From: Ashinkailepas kermadecensis
Lineage: Eukaryota; Arthropoda; Thecostraca; Neolepadidae
Length of the DNA: 64,000 bases
Assembly: GCA_034440615.1 (NCBI GenBank)
Contig: JAOTOM010005059.1
Location: forward strand, 127,501 to 191,500
Direction: 5' to 3'
Positions 44,601 to 49,259 of the stretch are shown one piece after another; position 1 is the stretch's first letter, and each line of letters opens with the position of its first letter. Under the pieces are notes generated by a model, which saw only the letters and a program-made list of their open reading frames with translations, ran no database searches and was not told the DNA's origin. The translations under genes and the position numbers were made by a program.

Positions 44601-46145
44601 TCAACTCTCAGGGGGACTACGTCGAGGGAGACAACAGCGATTCGAACCCGAGCTAAGTCTACACGTTTTCATATGCACAGTCCCGTTACTATTGGAATTC
44701 ATATCGCAAGCTTGCACAGTTCGGGAGGAAGCCGTCACCCCATGAATCACAAGAAGCGTTCCATGTGTCTTTAACACCATGATTATTTTTTGGATTCGAC
44801 TTGTCGTGTTGGAGTGCACAACTTTGGAAAAACTAGCAAAATAGATTGCAATATACAGTGCACAATTCCTATCCAAGGAAATGCTTGCACAATAATTCGG
44901 CGTGGCCACCGTGTGCCACAGCGCTTGCAACTGAGGGTGGCAAGTTACCGATTACAGGAAAAAATAAACTCATCATTATTGGGAATTCATAATTATCCAG
45001 TCCAAGCATGCCACATTTTGCTGATTACCCTCTACTGCTTTCACATGTTCCAGCCATATGTCTCCTACGCTAATAAAAAATGAAACTTAACATTTGAACT
45101 TATGCCTGGTAAGTTGTTTACCACAAATGGAATTTATGCTGAGTTGAAAGATACATCATAACGCACAGAGCCGCTGCATGCACAACTCAATAGCAGGCAC
45201 ATAGTGACGTACATAACTGCTCATTAGCTATGCAGTTAAGCACGTGCATAAATCACTACGTAACCGACAGAGATCTAGTTTGTTATTTGGGCTTCATGGT
45301 GCTTTGGCCAGTCCTTAATCATTGGCGCTCAGTGTACAGCTCTTCGGGCCGCACCCACCGACAGTGTGCTATCCAGCCATGAAATTGCCTTGTTTGATCT
45401 CAGCGCAGGTCCGCCGCATCATCGTGCACCCGTCGTCGCTCCGAACCTTGACACACTGCTTCAACGTCAGGCAGCACTGTGCTGAAGCTCCCATGTCAAA
45501 AATTAGCACCACTGGACAACGTCGCTCCGAACCGTGATACCCTGCTTCAACGTCAGGCATCGCTGTGCTGGAGCTCCCATGTAAAAAACTAGCACCACTG
45601 GGTTAAAAAAAAAAGGTTCAGCTACATGAACACCGGAAGAAATTCTACTTTTAATCACTCTATGTCCCCATATGGTGAGGCTTTACAAAATGTTTCATAA
45701 TCATTAAACTTCCATTGCAGGAGTTCATCGAAATATGTGTCGAATTCATCAACACCATGAGATATGCATGTAAATTGTTTATGATGTGAGCTATCCCATA
45801 CCATGTAGAGCTTCAGTAAAGCAAAACCAAAACGTTACCAGCAGCTGATTCATGTCTGACTTGCAATATCCACAATGCCATTAAAAACGCAAATGCGTTT
45901 TTTCCCTTAATCTGCCATATTCTGCCAATGTCTGCTATAGACATAGACACAAAGAACCTACCTCCCTCCCTCCATCTTATGAAATGTTACATCTTCCATG
46001 TCTCACCTTTATAGAACTTGACAGCCAATTGGTACAAGTCAGGGAGCTGCAGGCCCCACTTTTCGCCAGCTCCGTTTATGACAGGGCCCTGCAGGCTCAT
46101 GGTCTGGACGGCTTGTGCGGCTTCATTTACATCGCCAGACGTCAT
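14529..46145 (-). CDS. ACBD3: ACBD3/GCP60, Golgi acyl-CoA-binding and GOLD-domain adaptor (11 coding exons)
   Basis: ACBD3 is a peripheral Golgi scaffold. Its ACB domain belongs to the acyl-CoA-binding fold, its coiled-coil/Gln-rich middle recruits PI4-kinase III beta, and its C-terminal GOLD domain binds giantin. Exons (minus): 46007-46145, 40408-40549, 36505-36645, 34133-34252, 25619-25706, 23559-24018, ~20779-20931, 19305-19429, 18088-18253, 16616-16743, 14529-14612. Splice phases are consistent throughout (1,2,2,2,0,1,1,0,1,0) and all junctions are GT-AG. Domain order is N-terminus and ACB (exons 1-3), coiled coil (4-5), Gln/Pro-rich (6), acidic (7), GOLD (8-11). About 580 residues against about 528 in human; the extra comes from the Gln-Pro repeat. 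The gene is 31.6 kb because its introns hold minisatellites and transposons. Confidence 0.95.
14613..15465 (-). repeat. 66-bp minisatellite starting at the ACBD3 exon 11 acceptor
   Basis: About 14 units of 66-67 bp, some internally shortened to about 45 bp, carry the cores GGAGACGGATCAGCTGGGCG and CCAGTAATGGG. The array starts at the acceptor itself: the unit contains CCGTCTCCGTCCGCCC, and two or three copies keep the whole CCGCCCGCAG acceptor while most read CCGCCCACCG. Long ORFs across it are artefacts. Confidence 0.93.
15600..15890 (+). pseudogene. LINE reverse-transcriptase C-terminal fragment
   Basis: The translation contains [20 protein letters not shown] followed by [11 protein letters not shown]. 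This resembles the 'LVRSILEY ... IERVQRKFLRW' stretch after the reverse transcriptase of Jockey/CR1-like LINEs. The surrounding frame is short and no catalytic motif is present. It is an old fragment in ACBD3 intron 10. Confidence 0.5.
16035..16071 (-). mobile_element. 37-bp LINE 3'-end insertion with 11-bp target duplication
   Basis: A minimal copy of the LINE tail (plus strand TTAGTTTGTTATTTGAGTTT, then AAAGGGCGCATCGACTG) is flanked by perfect CACGTGGGTGG repeats at 16024-16034 and 16072-16082. The empty site can be inferred by joining the flanks. Confidence 0.85.
16505..16670 (-). repeat. exon 10/donor triplication of ACBD3
   Basis: The end of exon 10 with its donor is repeated: CGCGACTGCCACCAGGAGGT and GGCCAG|GTCAGTACCCACG occur in exon 10, then in a shortened copy (CCATGAGGTGTACCCTGGCCAG|GTCAGTACC), then in a third copy whose donor is lost (CCCGGGCCCGGGG). 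Copies two and three are out of frame because TAG replaces the TAC of the exon. Confidence 0.93.
16616..16743 (-). CDS. ACBD3: ACBD3 exon 10, GOLD domain
   Basis: It encodes [16 protein letters not shown], then [15 protein letters not shown], and ends CCAG|GTCAGT in phase 0. Two acceptors fit the phase 1 entry: CCCCCAG (start 16743) and GACCCAG (start 16731). They differ by 12 bp (4 residues), and I chose the one with the better pyrimidine run. [17 protein letters not shown] is the family block. Confidence 0.93.
16908..17014 (-). mobile_element. 107-bp LINE 3'-end insertion with 15-bp target duplication
   Basis: The plus-strand sequence starts (GTTA)n and TTTGGGCTTTCGGGCGCTTC, the LINE tail. 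Perfect TGACATCCAGGGTTC copies flank it at 16893-16907 and 17015-17029. Confidence 0.9.
17240..17310. repeat. (AAGGT)n / GGTTAGG tract
   Basis: Six AAGGT repeats run into GGTTAGGTTATG and a second AAGGT/GGTTAGG stretch. It resembles arthropod TTAGG-type telomeric sequence only loosely. Confidence 0.8.
17310..18000. other. ACBD3 intron 9, nothing recognised
   Basis: AT-rich with long T runs near 17470-17520. No repeat copy or exon was recognised. Confidence 0.5.
18004..18253 (-). CDS. ACBD3: ACBD3 exon 9, GOLD domain (two alternative in-frame donors)
   Basis: After the acceptor TTTCGCCAG the exon reads [20 protein letters not shown], then [19 protein letters not shown] and an acidic run ([12 protein letters not shown]), as in the family. 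The first donor GAGAACG|GTGAGATG ends the exon at 18088 (166 bp, phase 1). An 84-bp tandem copy supplies a second donor GCGAACG|GTGAGACG at 18004, also phase 1. That version would add 28 residues that repeat the acidic theme ([10 protein letters not shown]). Coordinates given cover the longer form. Confidence 0.93.
18290..19010. other. ACBD3 intron 8, unique part
   Basis: No repeat family or exon recognised between exon 9 and the donor-proximal array of exon 8. Confidence 0.5.
19020..19304 (-). repeat. about 12/21-bp minisatellite starting at the ACBD3 exon 8 donor
   Basis: On the minus strand, the donor GTGACG|GTCAGTGG is followed at once by many copies of TGGTGGTCAGTTGTGGTCAC and shorter GTGGTTACTG variants. 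GGTCAGT, the donor string, is in most copies. The array runs about 280 bp and fades into GATGGTCATCATCACTGTCA. Confidence 0.92.
19305..19429 (-). CDS. ACBD3: ACBD3 exon 8, start of GOLD domain
   Basis: The acceptor TCTCTGCTGCAG is followed by a 125-bp exon encoding [20 protein letters not shown] and then GHGETVT, ending phase 0 at ACG|GTCAGT. The ASMWTR block and the GRGEVVTV-like turn are ACBD3 landmarks, and the frame continues IRVPTHE in exon 9. Confidence 0.95.
19495..19765. repeat. CGGCA and TG-rich simple repeats
   Basis: GGCAC pentamers at 19494-19520 with an inverted partner (GTGCCGTGCCGTG at 19525-19537) are followed by a GTGTCTGTGTGCG-type tract (19650-19755). Both are in ACBD3 intron 7. 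Confidence 0.85.
19770..20700. other. ACBD3 intron 7, nothing recognised
   Basis: Unique sequence with a short GTGGCGCATTT triplet near 20512-20545. No exon or mobile element was identified. Confidence 0.5.
20779..20931 (-). CDS. ACBD3: ACBD3 exon 7, acidic linker
   Basis: The reading [20 protein letters not shown] followed by [20 protein letters not shown] is an acidic linker like that preceding the GOLD domain in relatives. Entry and exit are both phase 1, matching exons 6 and 8. Boundaries are uncertain: acceptors at 20931 (CGTCGGCAG) or GCGCGCCAG, donors at 20779 (TCAG|GTGTGG) or 20803 (GACG|GTGGGT). All these choices keep frame. Confidence 0.75.
21120..21390. repeat. about 62-bp minisatellite, 4 copies
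   Basis: Units contain CGGGCCAACCAGCTTAGACT, AACCAACAACC and CGCAGCTCAAACATCGCC. It lies about 190 bp upstream of the ACBD3 exon 7 acceptor in intron 6. Confidence 0.93.
21660..22060 (-). mobile_element. LINE 3' ends, two nested or adjacent copies
   Basis: Two LINE-tail signatures occur, TTAGTTATCTGGATTTACGG at about 21677 and GTTGGTTATTAGGGTTTTAG at about 21867. Both are followed by the 3' non-coding sequence also present at 41465-42050 (AATCCCTAAACAGCGTGGAC, TCAAGTATCAAAATATTC). Confidence 0.75.
22520..23255. repeat. about 42-46-bp minisatellite, about 16 copies
   Basis: Unit core GGTTGTAGCCAAGTGGTGTG plus GCCGTTTATCACACTGACCA. It is in ACBD3 intron 6. I could not tie it to a splice junction; the exon 6 donor is about 300 bp away. 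Confidence 0.95.
23559..24018 (-). CDS. ACBD3: ACBD3 exon 6, Gln-rich PI4KB-binding region and Gln-Pro coding repeat
   Basis: After the acceptor TTTGCGCACAG the exon reads [20 protein letters not shown] and YQQQMQQQ, the strongly conserved Gln-rich block. A long [16 protein letters not shown] stretch of about 85 residues follows, encoded by a 12/24-bp tandem repeat (GGCTGGGCTGACGGTTGGAC on the plus strand). The exon ends [12 protein letters not shown] at CTG|GTACGT in phase 1. The Gln-Pro repeat is absent from vertebrate ACBD3 and is likely to vary in length. Confidence 0.93.
24535..25640 (-). repeat. 54-bp minisatellite of the ACBD3 exon 5 donor, about 20 copies
   Basis: Each unit (minus strand) holds CCGGGCAGCGCTGAACAG|GT followed by GAGCAGCTGCAGC. 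This is the end of exon 5 and the start of intron 5, with a consensus donor in nearly every copy. Unit length is 54 bp (18 codons). In the exon frame the first copies read [18 protein letters not shown] without a stop. Two length variants (near 25207 and 25370) shift the frame, so read-through stops after about five units. The array occupies most of the exon 5-proximal intron. Confidence 0.97.
25619..25706 (-). CDS. ACBD3: ACBD3 exon 5, end of coiled coil
   Basis: The acceptor CCGTCGACAG precedes an 88-bp exon encoding [20 protein letters not shown] and QQYPGSAEQ, followed by donor AACAG|GTGAGC in phase 0. It aligns with [20 protein letters not shown] of vertebrate ACBD3. The first donor of the 54-bp array is taken as the exon end; the upstream part of the exon is not in the array. 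Confidence 0.96.
26078..26255. repeat. 88-bp tandem duplication
   Basis: Two copies start GGTGGTGACTGGCC and contain GAACACGACTGAGGT and CACTGTAGT; about 85 percent identical. In ACBD3 intron 4. Confidence 0.85.
26510..26795. repeat. about 25-27-bp minisatellite
   Basis: Unit core CCGAGAACCCCCACCTGACA, about 11 copies with small indels. On the minus strand each reads TGTCAGGTGGGGG, so donor-like CAG|GTGGGG strings recur, but no exon was found beside it. Confidence 0.93.
27050..27168. repeat. about 43-bp minisatellite, 3 copies
   Basis: Copies share CACACCAACTGTAAGCCGGC and TCCGTTGGGAAT. Confidence 0.85.
27200..28540. other. AT-rich part of ACBD3 intron 4
   Basis: Contains the second copy of the 44-bp dispersed repeat (27701-27744). 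Otherwise no coding or repeat structure was recognised. Confidence 0.5.
28560..28731 (-). mobile_element. tRNA-derived SINE, full copy with 16-bp target duplication
   Basis: On the minus strand: head GCGGTAGCTCAGTTGGTAGA (box A), GTGGGTTCGAATCTCACAAC (box B), then the body CGCGACCAATCGGCGTG with GGCGACGCTACATGACC, and the tail TTGTAAAAGAACCCAAGG. The target duplication is CCAAAYCACCGATGAA at 28544-28559 and 28732-28747 with one mismatch. The anticodon arm does not pair well and a long body follows, so it is not a tRNA gene. Confidence 0.92.
28800..29030. repeat. 33-bp minisatellite, about 7 copies
   Basis: Unit core CACAGCGGCGGTCACGTGGT plus CTCACTCACGGTC. On the minus strand each unit has ACC|GTGAGTGAG, a donor-like string, but no exon is recognised next to it. 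Confidence 0.93.
29605..30010. repeat. about 29-31-bp minisatellite
   Basis: Alternating units CAGAGGAGAGGCCTCCACCG and CAGAGGAGCGATCTCCGCCG, with CAGGAGTGGCCCCCACGATC variants; about 13 units. Confidence 0.93.
30015..31650. other. ACBD3 intron 4, one protein-like plus-strand ORF
   Basis: Mostly unique sequence. The only protein-like stretch is at 31003-31275 plus. A GC-rich island (30560-30660) has no recognisable exon. Confidence 0.45.
31003..31275 (+). pseudogene. unrecognised ORF, possibly transposon-derived
   Basis: The 90-codon ORF reads [20 protein letters not shown] near its start and later [18 protein letters not shown]. The Arg/Lys-rich 'Y-x-x-L-S-x-R-S-x-R-R' pattern reminds me of proteins of unknown function that are multi-copy in invertebrate genomes and linked to mobile elements. 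I cannot name the family. It lies antisense inside an ACBD3 intron. Confidence 0.35.
31665..31940. repeat. 69-bp minisatellite, 4 copies
   Basis: Unit starts GTGGGCGTCGGCTCGCGGCG and includes CACACAAGTGGCACTGCTCG; spacing is exactly 69 bp. As 69 is a multiple of 3, all six frames look open in places; those ORFs are artefacts. Confidence 0.96.
32270..32335. repeat. about 19-20-bp short tandem repeat
   Basis: Three copies of ACAACCTACAAACAACAA-like sequence. Confidence 0.8.
32340..33660. other. ACBD3 intron 4, unique part
   Basis: A short degenerate tandem (TTTTAAGGCTGGCTTCGGTT, 33120-33250) is the only structure noted. The ORFs here match nothing I know. Confidence 0.45.
33670..34140 (-). 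repeat. 61-bp minisatellite of the ACBD3 exon 4 donor, about 7-8 copies
   Basis: The unit (minus strand) starts with the exon end and donor, GAGACCAA|GTGAGTCGGT, and continues TCTGCGGTAGCAGTGTAGCA. Spacing is 61 bp (34004, 34065, 34126). Nearly all copies keep ACCAA|GTGAGTCGG. Because 61 is not a multiple of 3 and TGA follows in the exon frame, downstream donors would not give an open product. Confidence 0.95.
34133..34252 (-). CDS. ACBD3: ACBD3 exon 4, coiled coil
   Basis: This 120-bp exon encodes [20 protein letters not shown] and [18 protein letters not shown], a Glu/Gln/Arg-rich helix matching the coiled-coil position of ACBD3. Acceptor CCGGTAG, donor CCAA|GTGAGT; phase 2 on both sides. 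It joins exon 3 at an AG-T Ser codon and exon 5 at an AA-G Lys codon. Confidence 0.93.
34344..34441 (-). mobile_element. short LINE 3'-end insertion
   Basis: GTTAGTTATTTGGGCTTTAG plus GGCGCG follows CATTACACATTC. A similar CATCACACATTA lies at about 34442, suggesting an imperfect target duplication of about 11 bp. Confidence 0.6.
34533..34640 (+). mobile_element. tRNA-like SINE head, third type
   Basis: CTCCGAGTGGTTAGGGCGTC looks like a box A region and GGTCTCTGGTTCGACGCTCG like box B, about 35 bp apart. The sequence then continues into unrelated sequence (GATCGGACATTTCCCAATAC). Cloverleaf pairing is poor, so a SINE or tRNA pseudogene is more likely than a tRNA gene. Confidence 0.55.
35160..36475 (-). 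repeat. 31-bp minisatellite beside the ACBD3 exon 3 donor, about 42 copies
   Basis: Unit core (minus strand) GGTGGCGGCGCTGGTCCGTG plus TCAGACCGTCA, exactly 31 bp apart (35288, 35319). It begins about 25 bp after the exon 3 donor. Each copy contains GTCAG|GTGGCG, a weak donor-like string. No unit has a stop in any of three frames, so a 557-codon ORF appears with a 31-residue period (three units); this is an artefact. Confidence 0.97.
36505..36645 (-). CDS. ACBD3: ACBD3 exon 3, end of ACB domain
   Basis: This 141-bp exon encodes [29 protein letters not shown] and [11 protein letters not shown], matching the [20 protein letters not shown] end of the ACB domain. Acceptor GCGCGGGCAG, donor CACAG|GTGAGC; phase 2 on both sides. 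Confidence 0.95.
36805..37095. repeat. about 60-70-bp minisatellite in ACBD3 intron 2
   Basis: Four to five copies with CAAACATCATGTAGCAGGCA and TATAGGTTGGCTC. Confidence 0.9.
37568..37780. mobile_element. possible transposon terminus with poly-G runs
   Basis: CAGTGGTGTACCTAGGATTT followed by G runs resembles the 'CAGTGGCGTAGC...GGGGG' start of several invertebrate DNA transposons. A similar start is at about 53248 and a weaker one at 40731. The matching ends were not located. Confidence 0.4.
38188..38255 (-). mobile_element. LINE 3'-end fragment
   Basis: CTTGGGCTTTAGGGCGCTTC and GACCAGAATTTATCA match the LINE tail. No target duplication recognised. Confidence 0.6.
38490..40015. repeat. old, strongly diverged about 30-bp tandem array
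   Basis: For 1.5 kb the motif GGGGCCCCGGCGTGATTTTC recurs every roughly 28-35 bp with heavy substitution (TTTTTGGGGCC, GCGCGACTTTTTGGG). It is the only array in the window this degenerate and lies in ACBD3 intron 2, upstream of exon 3. Confidence 0.88.
40130..40407 (-). repeat. degenerate array copying the ACBD3 exon 2 donor
   Basis: Minus-strand strings ACAGGAG|GTATGTGTGACGT, GTAGAG|GTACGTGTGACGT, GACGTGTGTGACGTCACC and ACAGGAA|GTACATGTGACGT follow each other at about 30-36 bp. All resemble the exon 2 end plus donor at 40408. Confidence 0.78.
40408..40549 (-). CDS. ACBD3: ACBD3 exon 2, core of ACB domain
   Basis: The acceptor CGCGTTTTTCAG precedes a 142-bp exon encoding [38 protein letters not shown] and RDRR, aligning with TYEEKLKLVALHKQVLMGPY. 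The donor AGGAG|GTATGT is phase 2; entry is phase 1 and makes Asp with exon 1. Confidence 0.96.
40915..41040. repeat. 63-bp perfect tandem duplication
   Basis: Two identical copies start CGGCAGAGGTGTCTCTCACC and end GCTGCATCA. The flanking plus ORF looks protein-like but matches nothing I recognise. Confidence 0.93.
41465..42720 (-). mobile_element. LINE 3' portion with RNase H remnant and about 115-bp 3'UTR tandem repeat
   Basis: On the minus strand an RNase H remnant ([20 protein letters not shown], then [12 protein letters not shown]) at about 42580-42420 is followed by non-coding sequence. That sequence holds three copies of CACACCGCCAGAATCC ... CTCCCACTCATAATATGGTG (41740-42070) and the tail ending near 41470 (TTAGCTGTTTGGACTTACGG). 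The family is shared with 21660-22060. No intact ORF. Confidence 0.8.
42952..43000 (-). mobile_element. 49-bp LINE 3'-end insertion with 14-bp target duplication
   Basis: GTTGTTATTTGGGTTTAAGG and GCGCTTCGACC (LINE tail) are flanked by perfect CCAGAGAGCTTGCT at 42938-42951 and 43001-43014. Confidence 0.92.
43486..43545 (-). mobile_element. short LINE 3'-end fragment
   Basis: GTTAGTTAGTTATTAGGGCT followed by TTTGGGCGCATCAACC matches the LINE tail. CGGTGGCT before and CCGTGGCT after it may be a short target duplication. Confidence 0.65.
43717..43893 (-). mobile_element. tRNA-derived SINE with LINE-like 3' tail
   Basis: Head on the minus strand: GGGAGTGAGTGGTCCAGCGA, box B GGTAGGTTCGAACGCCACC, then CACCTGTCGCT as in the 49-kb SINE. 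Its 3' end, ATGACCTGAGTAGTCGAAAT followed by ACCCGTAAGGCC, resembles the LINE tail (ATGACCAGAGCAGTCGAAGC at 16.9 kb). The body lacks the CGCGACCAATCGG core. Confidence 0.75.
43901..44660 (+). pseudogene. mariner transposase remnant (D,D34D type)
   Basis: Across frames the order is [40 protein letters not shown], the FFD region, [13 protein letters not shown] [36 protein letters not shown], and [15 protein letters not shown]. The three acidic positions expected of a mariner catalytic triad (GDESW, HHDN, YSPD..CD) are visible. A stop after TKQR, at least two frame changes and loss of the N-terminal helix-turn-helix show it is dead. Terminal inverted repeats were not found. Confidence 0.9.
44670..46006. 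other. ACBD3 intron 1, proximal part
   Basis: Contains a LINE tail remnant (45281-45345, TTTGTTATTTGGGCTTCATG) and a two-copy tandem (about 45430-45602, GTCGCTCCGAACC ... CTTCAACGTCAGGCA ... TAGCACCACTGG). Otherwise nothing recognised. Confidence 0.6.
46007..46145 (-). CDS. ACBD3: ACBD3 exon 1, start codon and first ACB helix
   Basis: The ATG at 46145 opens [20 protein letters not shown] and continues [19 protein letters not shown], matching the RWGFGLEELYGLALRFFKE beginning of the ACB domain. The donor AAAG|GTGAGA is phase 1; with exon 2 it gives FYKD-NEGK. The N-terminus is shorter than the vertebrate Pro/Gly-rich leader. A CCATGACG start context fits; no other in-frame ATG lies closer to the ACB domain except that in QTMSLQ. 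Confidence 0.95.
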
Positions 46146-46149
46146 GGCA

Positions 46150-47365
46150 CAAGCTTCTTCTCACTACTGGCATAAATGTCTGGAAAGTGAGGAACTGCAG
46201 TTATACCCATTACATCACGAAGTAATCAGACAAATATATAATCGAAAAATGTTAATTGAGCACATATCAATGACAAAAATATTGAGAAGTAATCACGAAA
46301 CGTCAAACATTCGAAGCTCGCTTTATCCATCAGCAGCTAATTCGCTTCAACGCCCCACTGTATCCGAAAGGAGTTCTCACATGCATCTTGCAAGTAATGC
46401 TTCCACTGAAAGAGCTTTTACAAGTCTAGCATCAGAACAGTATTTAGCAGTAATTCACATGCATTATGCCGGACGCGACCGACCCAGCCGCGTCCGATAT
46501 AGTGCCAGGTCGGCCGTACCTATTGCTAGACTCTCAGGTGGAAATAACGTTTTAGTCTACATTGATCTACATCACATATTTTAATCGTTTTTGTATAATG
46601 CATACCAATCCCATTTGCTTACATCCCTACCTAGACACCCAACATTAGACTGATCTAGACAACCTGATTATTATAGTGGTGAACATTGGGTAGTAACAAA
46701 GTAACTACTCTAACTTCAAGAACGCCCCTGATCTTACATCGAACTCATACAGTTGGGGTGAGGCAGGGTCTTTGGATTGTCATAGCATTCTGGATATGCA
46801 TATGTAATAAGTTTTCTTTTATTTCGGAAAACGTTCCACATTCATTTCTTGTACTTTGCTAAACTAGTTACTGTATTTGTCAAGGTCCATTTTGAGCATG
46901 TTAGGTACTGAGACTTCTAGTGATCTGCTAATTTATTCACTTTTTGGAGCAAATTCGCTGATCTCGACCATTTGGGTTATGCTAGGTTAGGTATTTTAGC
47001 TAGAAAATTATGATAAATGCTAAATTCTGTTTTGTGTTGAAAAAAAGAAGTTAGGCTACATTAGGCTACATTAATTAGCCAGTTAGGCTACATTAATTTT
47101 CATTACATATTACCTCACTCAAAGCCACTATTTTGGTATTACTTTGCTCTCCAACTGAAAAGCAAGCCTTATGGATAGAAAGGAACGGTTGCAGGCCAAT
47201 TTCCCTATTGTCTTTGCACTCACACATTGTGTTAGGAAATGGTGTGGTGCAAATCACAAGATGTGTCAAATCATATTTCACAAAGCTCCTAGTTTGTAAC
47301 CACAAATGGAGTAATTTCAAATGATTTTGTGATTGTTTTACAAATAATTTGATACTACAAGTTGA
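46150..47365. other. upstream flank of ACBD3
   Basis: AT-rich sequence without a recognised gene. The promoter must lie here, but no TATA box or initiator could be assigned. CAACTGAAAAGCAAGCC at 47154 resembles the AT-rich repeat family of 50-56 kb. Confidence 0.5.
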
Positions 47366-47370
47366 GGTGT

Positions 47371-47525
47371 AGGACAGTTAAGCGACAACAGGTCTTCAGT
47401 CAAAGGGTTGTTGATCAGTGGAATGGGCTGCTTCCTGATGTTGTGGGGAGTTCCTCATTGAAAGTATTTAAAAGTAGGGTGGACAAATTTTTTAGACAGG
47501 AAAATCTTGTTTTTGAGTTCTAATT
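47371..47525 (+). pseudogene. CR1/L2-like LINE C-terminal fragment
   Basis: The translation VFSQRVVDQWNGLLPDVVGS followed by SLKVFKSRVDKFF matches the 'FF.QRVV..WN.LP..VV...S...FK.RLD' C-terminal motif of CR1-like LINEs. The frame then ends. It is the last few dozen codons of an element, truncated at its 5' side. Confidence 0.75.
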
Positions 47526-47799
47526 TGTGATGGATGGGGTGAGATTTATGTTAAGTAAGTGTGCACGGCACAGACCCCTTTAAGCAGGCATGGATGCAGT
47601 TTGAAAATTATTGATAAGGCATTCAATCCACATGTGTTAAGAGAGATCAGGGGAGTAGGGCTGGATAGCTAGGGTAGATAGGCATTGATAGGAGTGTGGG
47701 ATATTGGAGGACTGGTTTCTTCAGGATGTGGGATGGTTGGGGAGGGTCTTTTTACCAGGCTTATAGTATCTTCCATTTGCAGACTTAACTGGATGGGCC

Positions 47800-48301
47800 C
47801 TTGGGTCTCTTATTAAGTCTAAATGCTTTATAACTTTATATAGGGTGTACCTAGCAGTGGATTCAGCACCTTCCTTCAGGATGTGATACTGATGAGATTG
47901 TCTATGGTAGCACAATAGGTATGATGGGAGGCGTTTGTAATTGTTGAGTGTGTTATGCAATAGCAAGTGAGTCTCTTATTAAGTCTAAACGCTTTATAAC
48001 TTTATATAGGGTGTACCTGGCAGTGGATTCAGCACCTTCCTTTGGGATGCGATACTGATGATTGTTTATGGTAGCACAATGGGTATGATGGGAGGAGTTT
48101 GTAATTGTTGAGTGTGTTATGCAATAGCAAGTGAGTCTCTTATTAAGTCTAAACGCTTTATAACTTCATATAGGGTGTACCTAGCAGTGGATTCAGCACC
48201 TTCCTTTGGGATGTGATACTGATGAGGTTGTCTATGGTAGCACAATTGGGTATGATGGGAGGAGTTTGCATTGTTGAGTGTGTTACGCAATAGCAAGTGA
48301 A
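47800..48301. repeat. about 165-bp tandem repeat, 3 copies plus partial
   Basis: Copies start near 47805, 47971 and 48136 with CTCTTATTAAGTCTAAACGC and contain GTGGATTCAGCACCTTCC. A fourth partial copy (CTCTTATTAAGCCTTACCCA) lies near 48427. Confidence 0.95.
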
Positions 48302-48524
48302 TGGTGCTAGATATACAGGGATATATAGCTTCCTACGAACTTAAGACAAGGGATTGATTGGGGTGAGAGTATGTACATTTCTAGTACCTTTTCTAGATAG
48401 GCTTAACCCAGATGGGCCCCTGTGGCTCTTATTAAGCCTTACCCACTTTATGACTTATGACTTTATTACCATGCTTTTGAGCAATAAAACAACCTACATA
48501 TTCCAAACTAATATGATGTATTTT

Positions 48525-48604
48525 GGTTGGTTATTGGTTTTACGACACGTCGACCGTTGAGTCATGTAGCGTCGCCAATCTCTCACGCCGATTGGTCGCG
48601 GGCG
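48525..48604 (-). mobile_element. 80-bp headless SINE insertion with 15-bp target duplication
   Basis: It contains only the SINE body and tail (plus strand GGTTATTGGTTTTACGACAC ... CGCCGATTGGTCGCGGGCG). Perfect AATATGATGTATTTT copies flank it at 48510-48524 and 48605-48619. It is a 5'-truncated copy of the family at 49076. Confidence 0.93.
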
Positions 48605-49075
48605 AATATGATGTATTTTAAATAATGACTAAGTGATAACATACTATGAAATGAATAGCATAATGAATAATTGAAATGCATGAAACCAAATATTGCAGAA
48701 TACAATATTTCTTTCAAAATAATGTCATTCCATTCCATACACCTTGATCATGAAATTGGCTGAGCTTGGAATGTCAACAAACCCACATTCTATTGCAGCC
48801 ATTATACCTTTTAAATATCGACACCGACATTCATGGTGCAGACATGAAGATCAATGTCAAGAACAGGCTTCAACTGTCAAAATTAATAAAATTTAGCAAG
48901 CATGTAAGTACCCTGTGCCTGAATTCATTGTTGCATAAATCAAATTTAAAAAAATTATACATCAACACCAGCACCATAAGTACATAGTCTGACAGTGGTG
49001 TGTGTGGGGGGGGGGGGGGCCTCTTATGCTGAGGTTCTTGGCTAATATGCTAACCATGCACAATGAACAGTTTTT

Positions 49076-49245
49076 GGTTGGTTAGGTTGGTTATTGGTTT
49101 TACGACACGTCGACCGTTGAGTCATGTAGCGTCGCCAATCTCTCACGCCGATTGGTCGCGGGCGAAGAGTAGCGACAGGTGAGACTCGAACCCACAACCT
49201 TTTGATTGTGAGACGAGCATCTTACCCCCAGACCACTCGTCCCCG
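49076..49245 (-). mobile_element. full-length tRNA-derived SINE with 13-bp target duplication
   Basis: Minus strand: GGGGACGAGTGGTCTGGGGG (box A region), GTTGTGGGTTCGAGTCTCAC (box B), CACCTGTCGCT, the core CGCGACCAATCGGCGTG, GGCGACGCTACATGACTC, and the tail CGTAAAACCAATAACC with (CCAA)n-like repeats. ATGAACAGTTTTT flanks it at 49063-49075 and 49246-49258. Confidence 0.92.
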
Positions 49246-49259
49246 ATGAACAGTTTTTT

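Noticed and set aside
43901..44660. Active mariner transposase
   Set aside because: Internal stop, frame changes and missing N-terminal part; no terminal repeats found.
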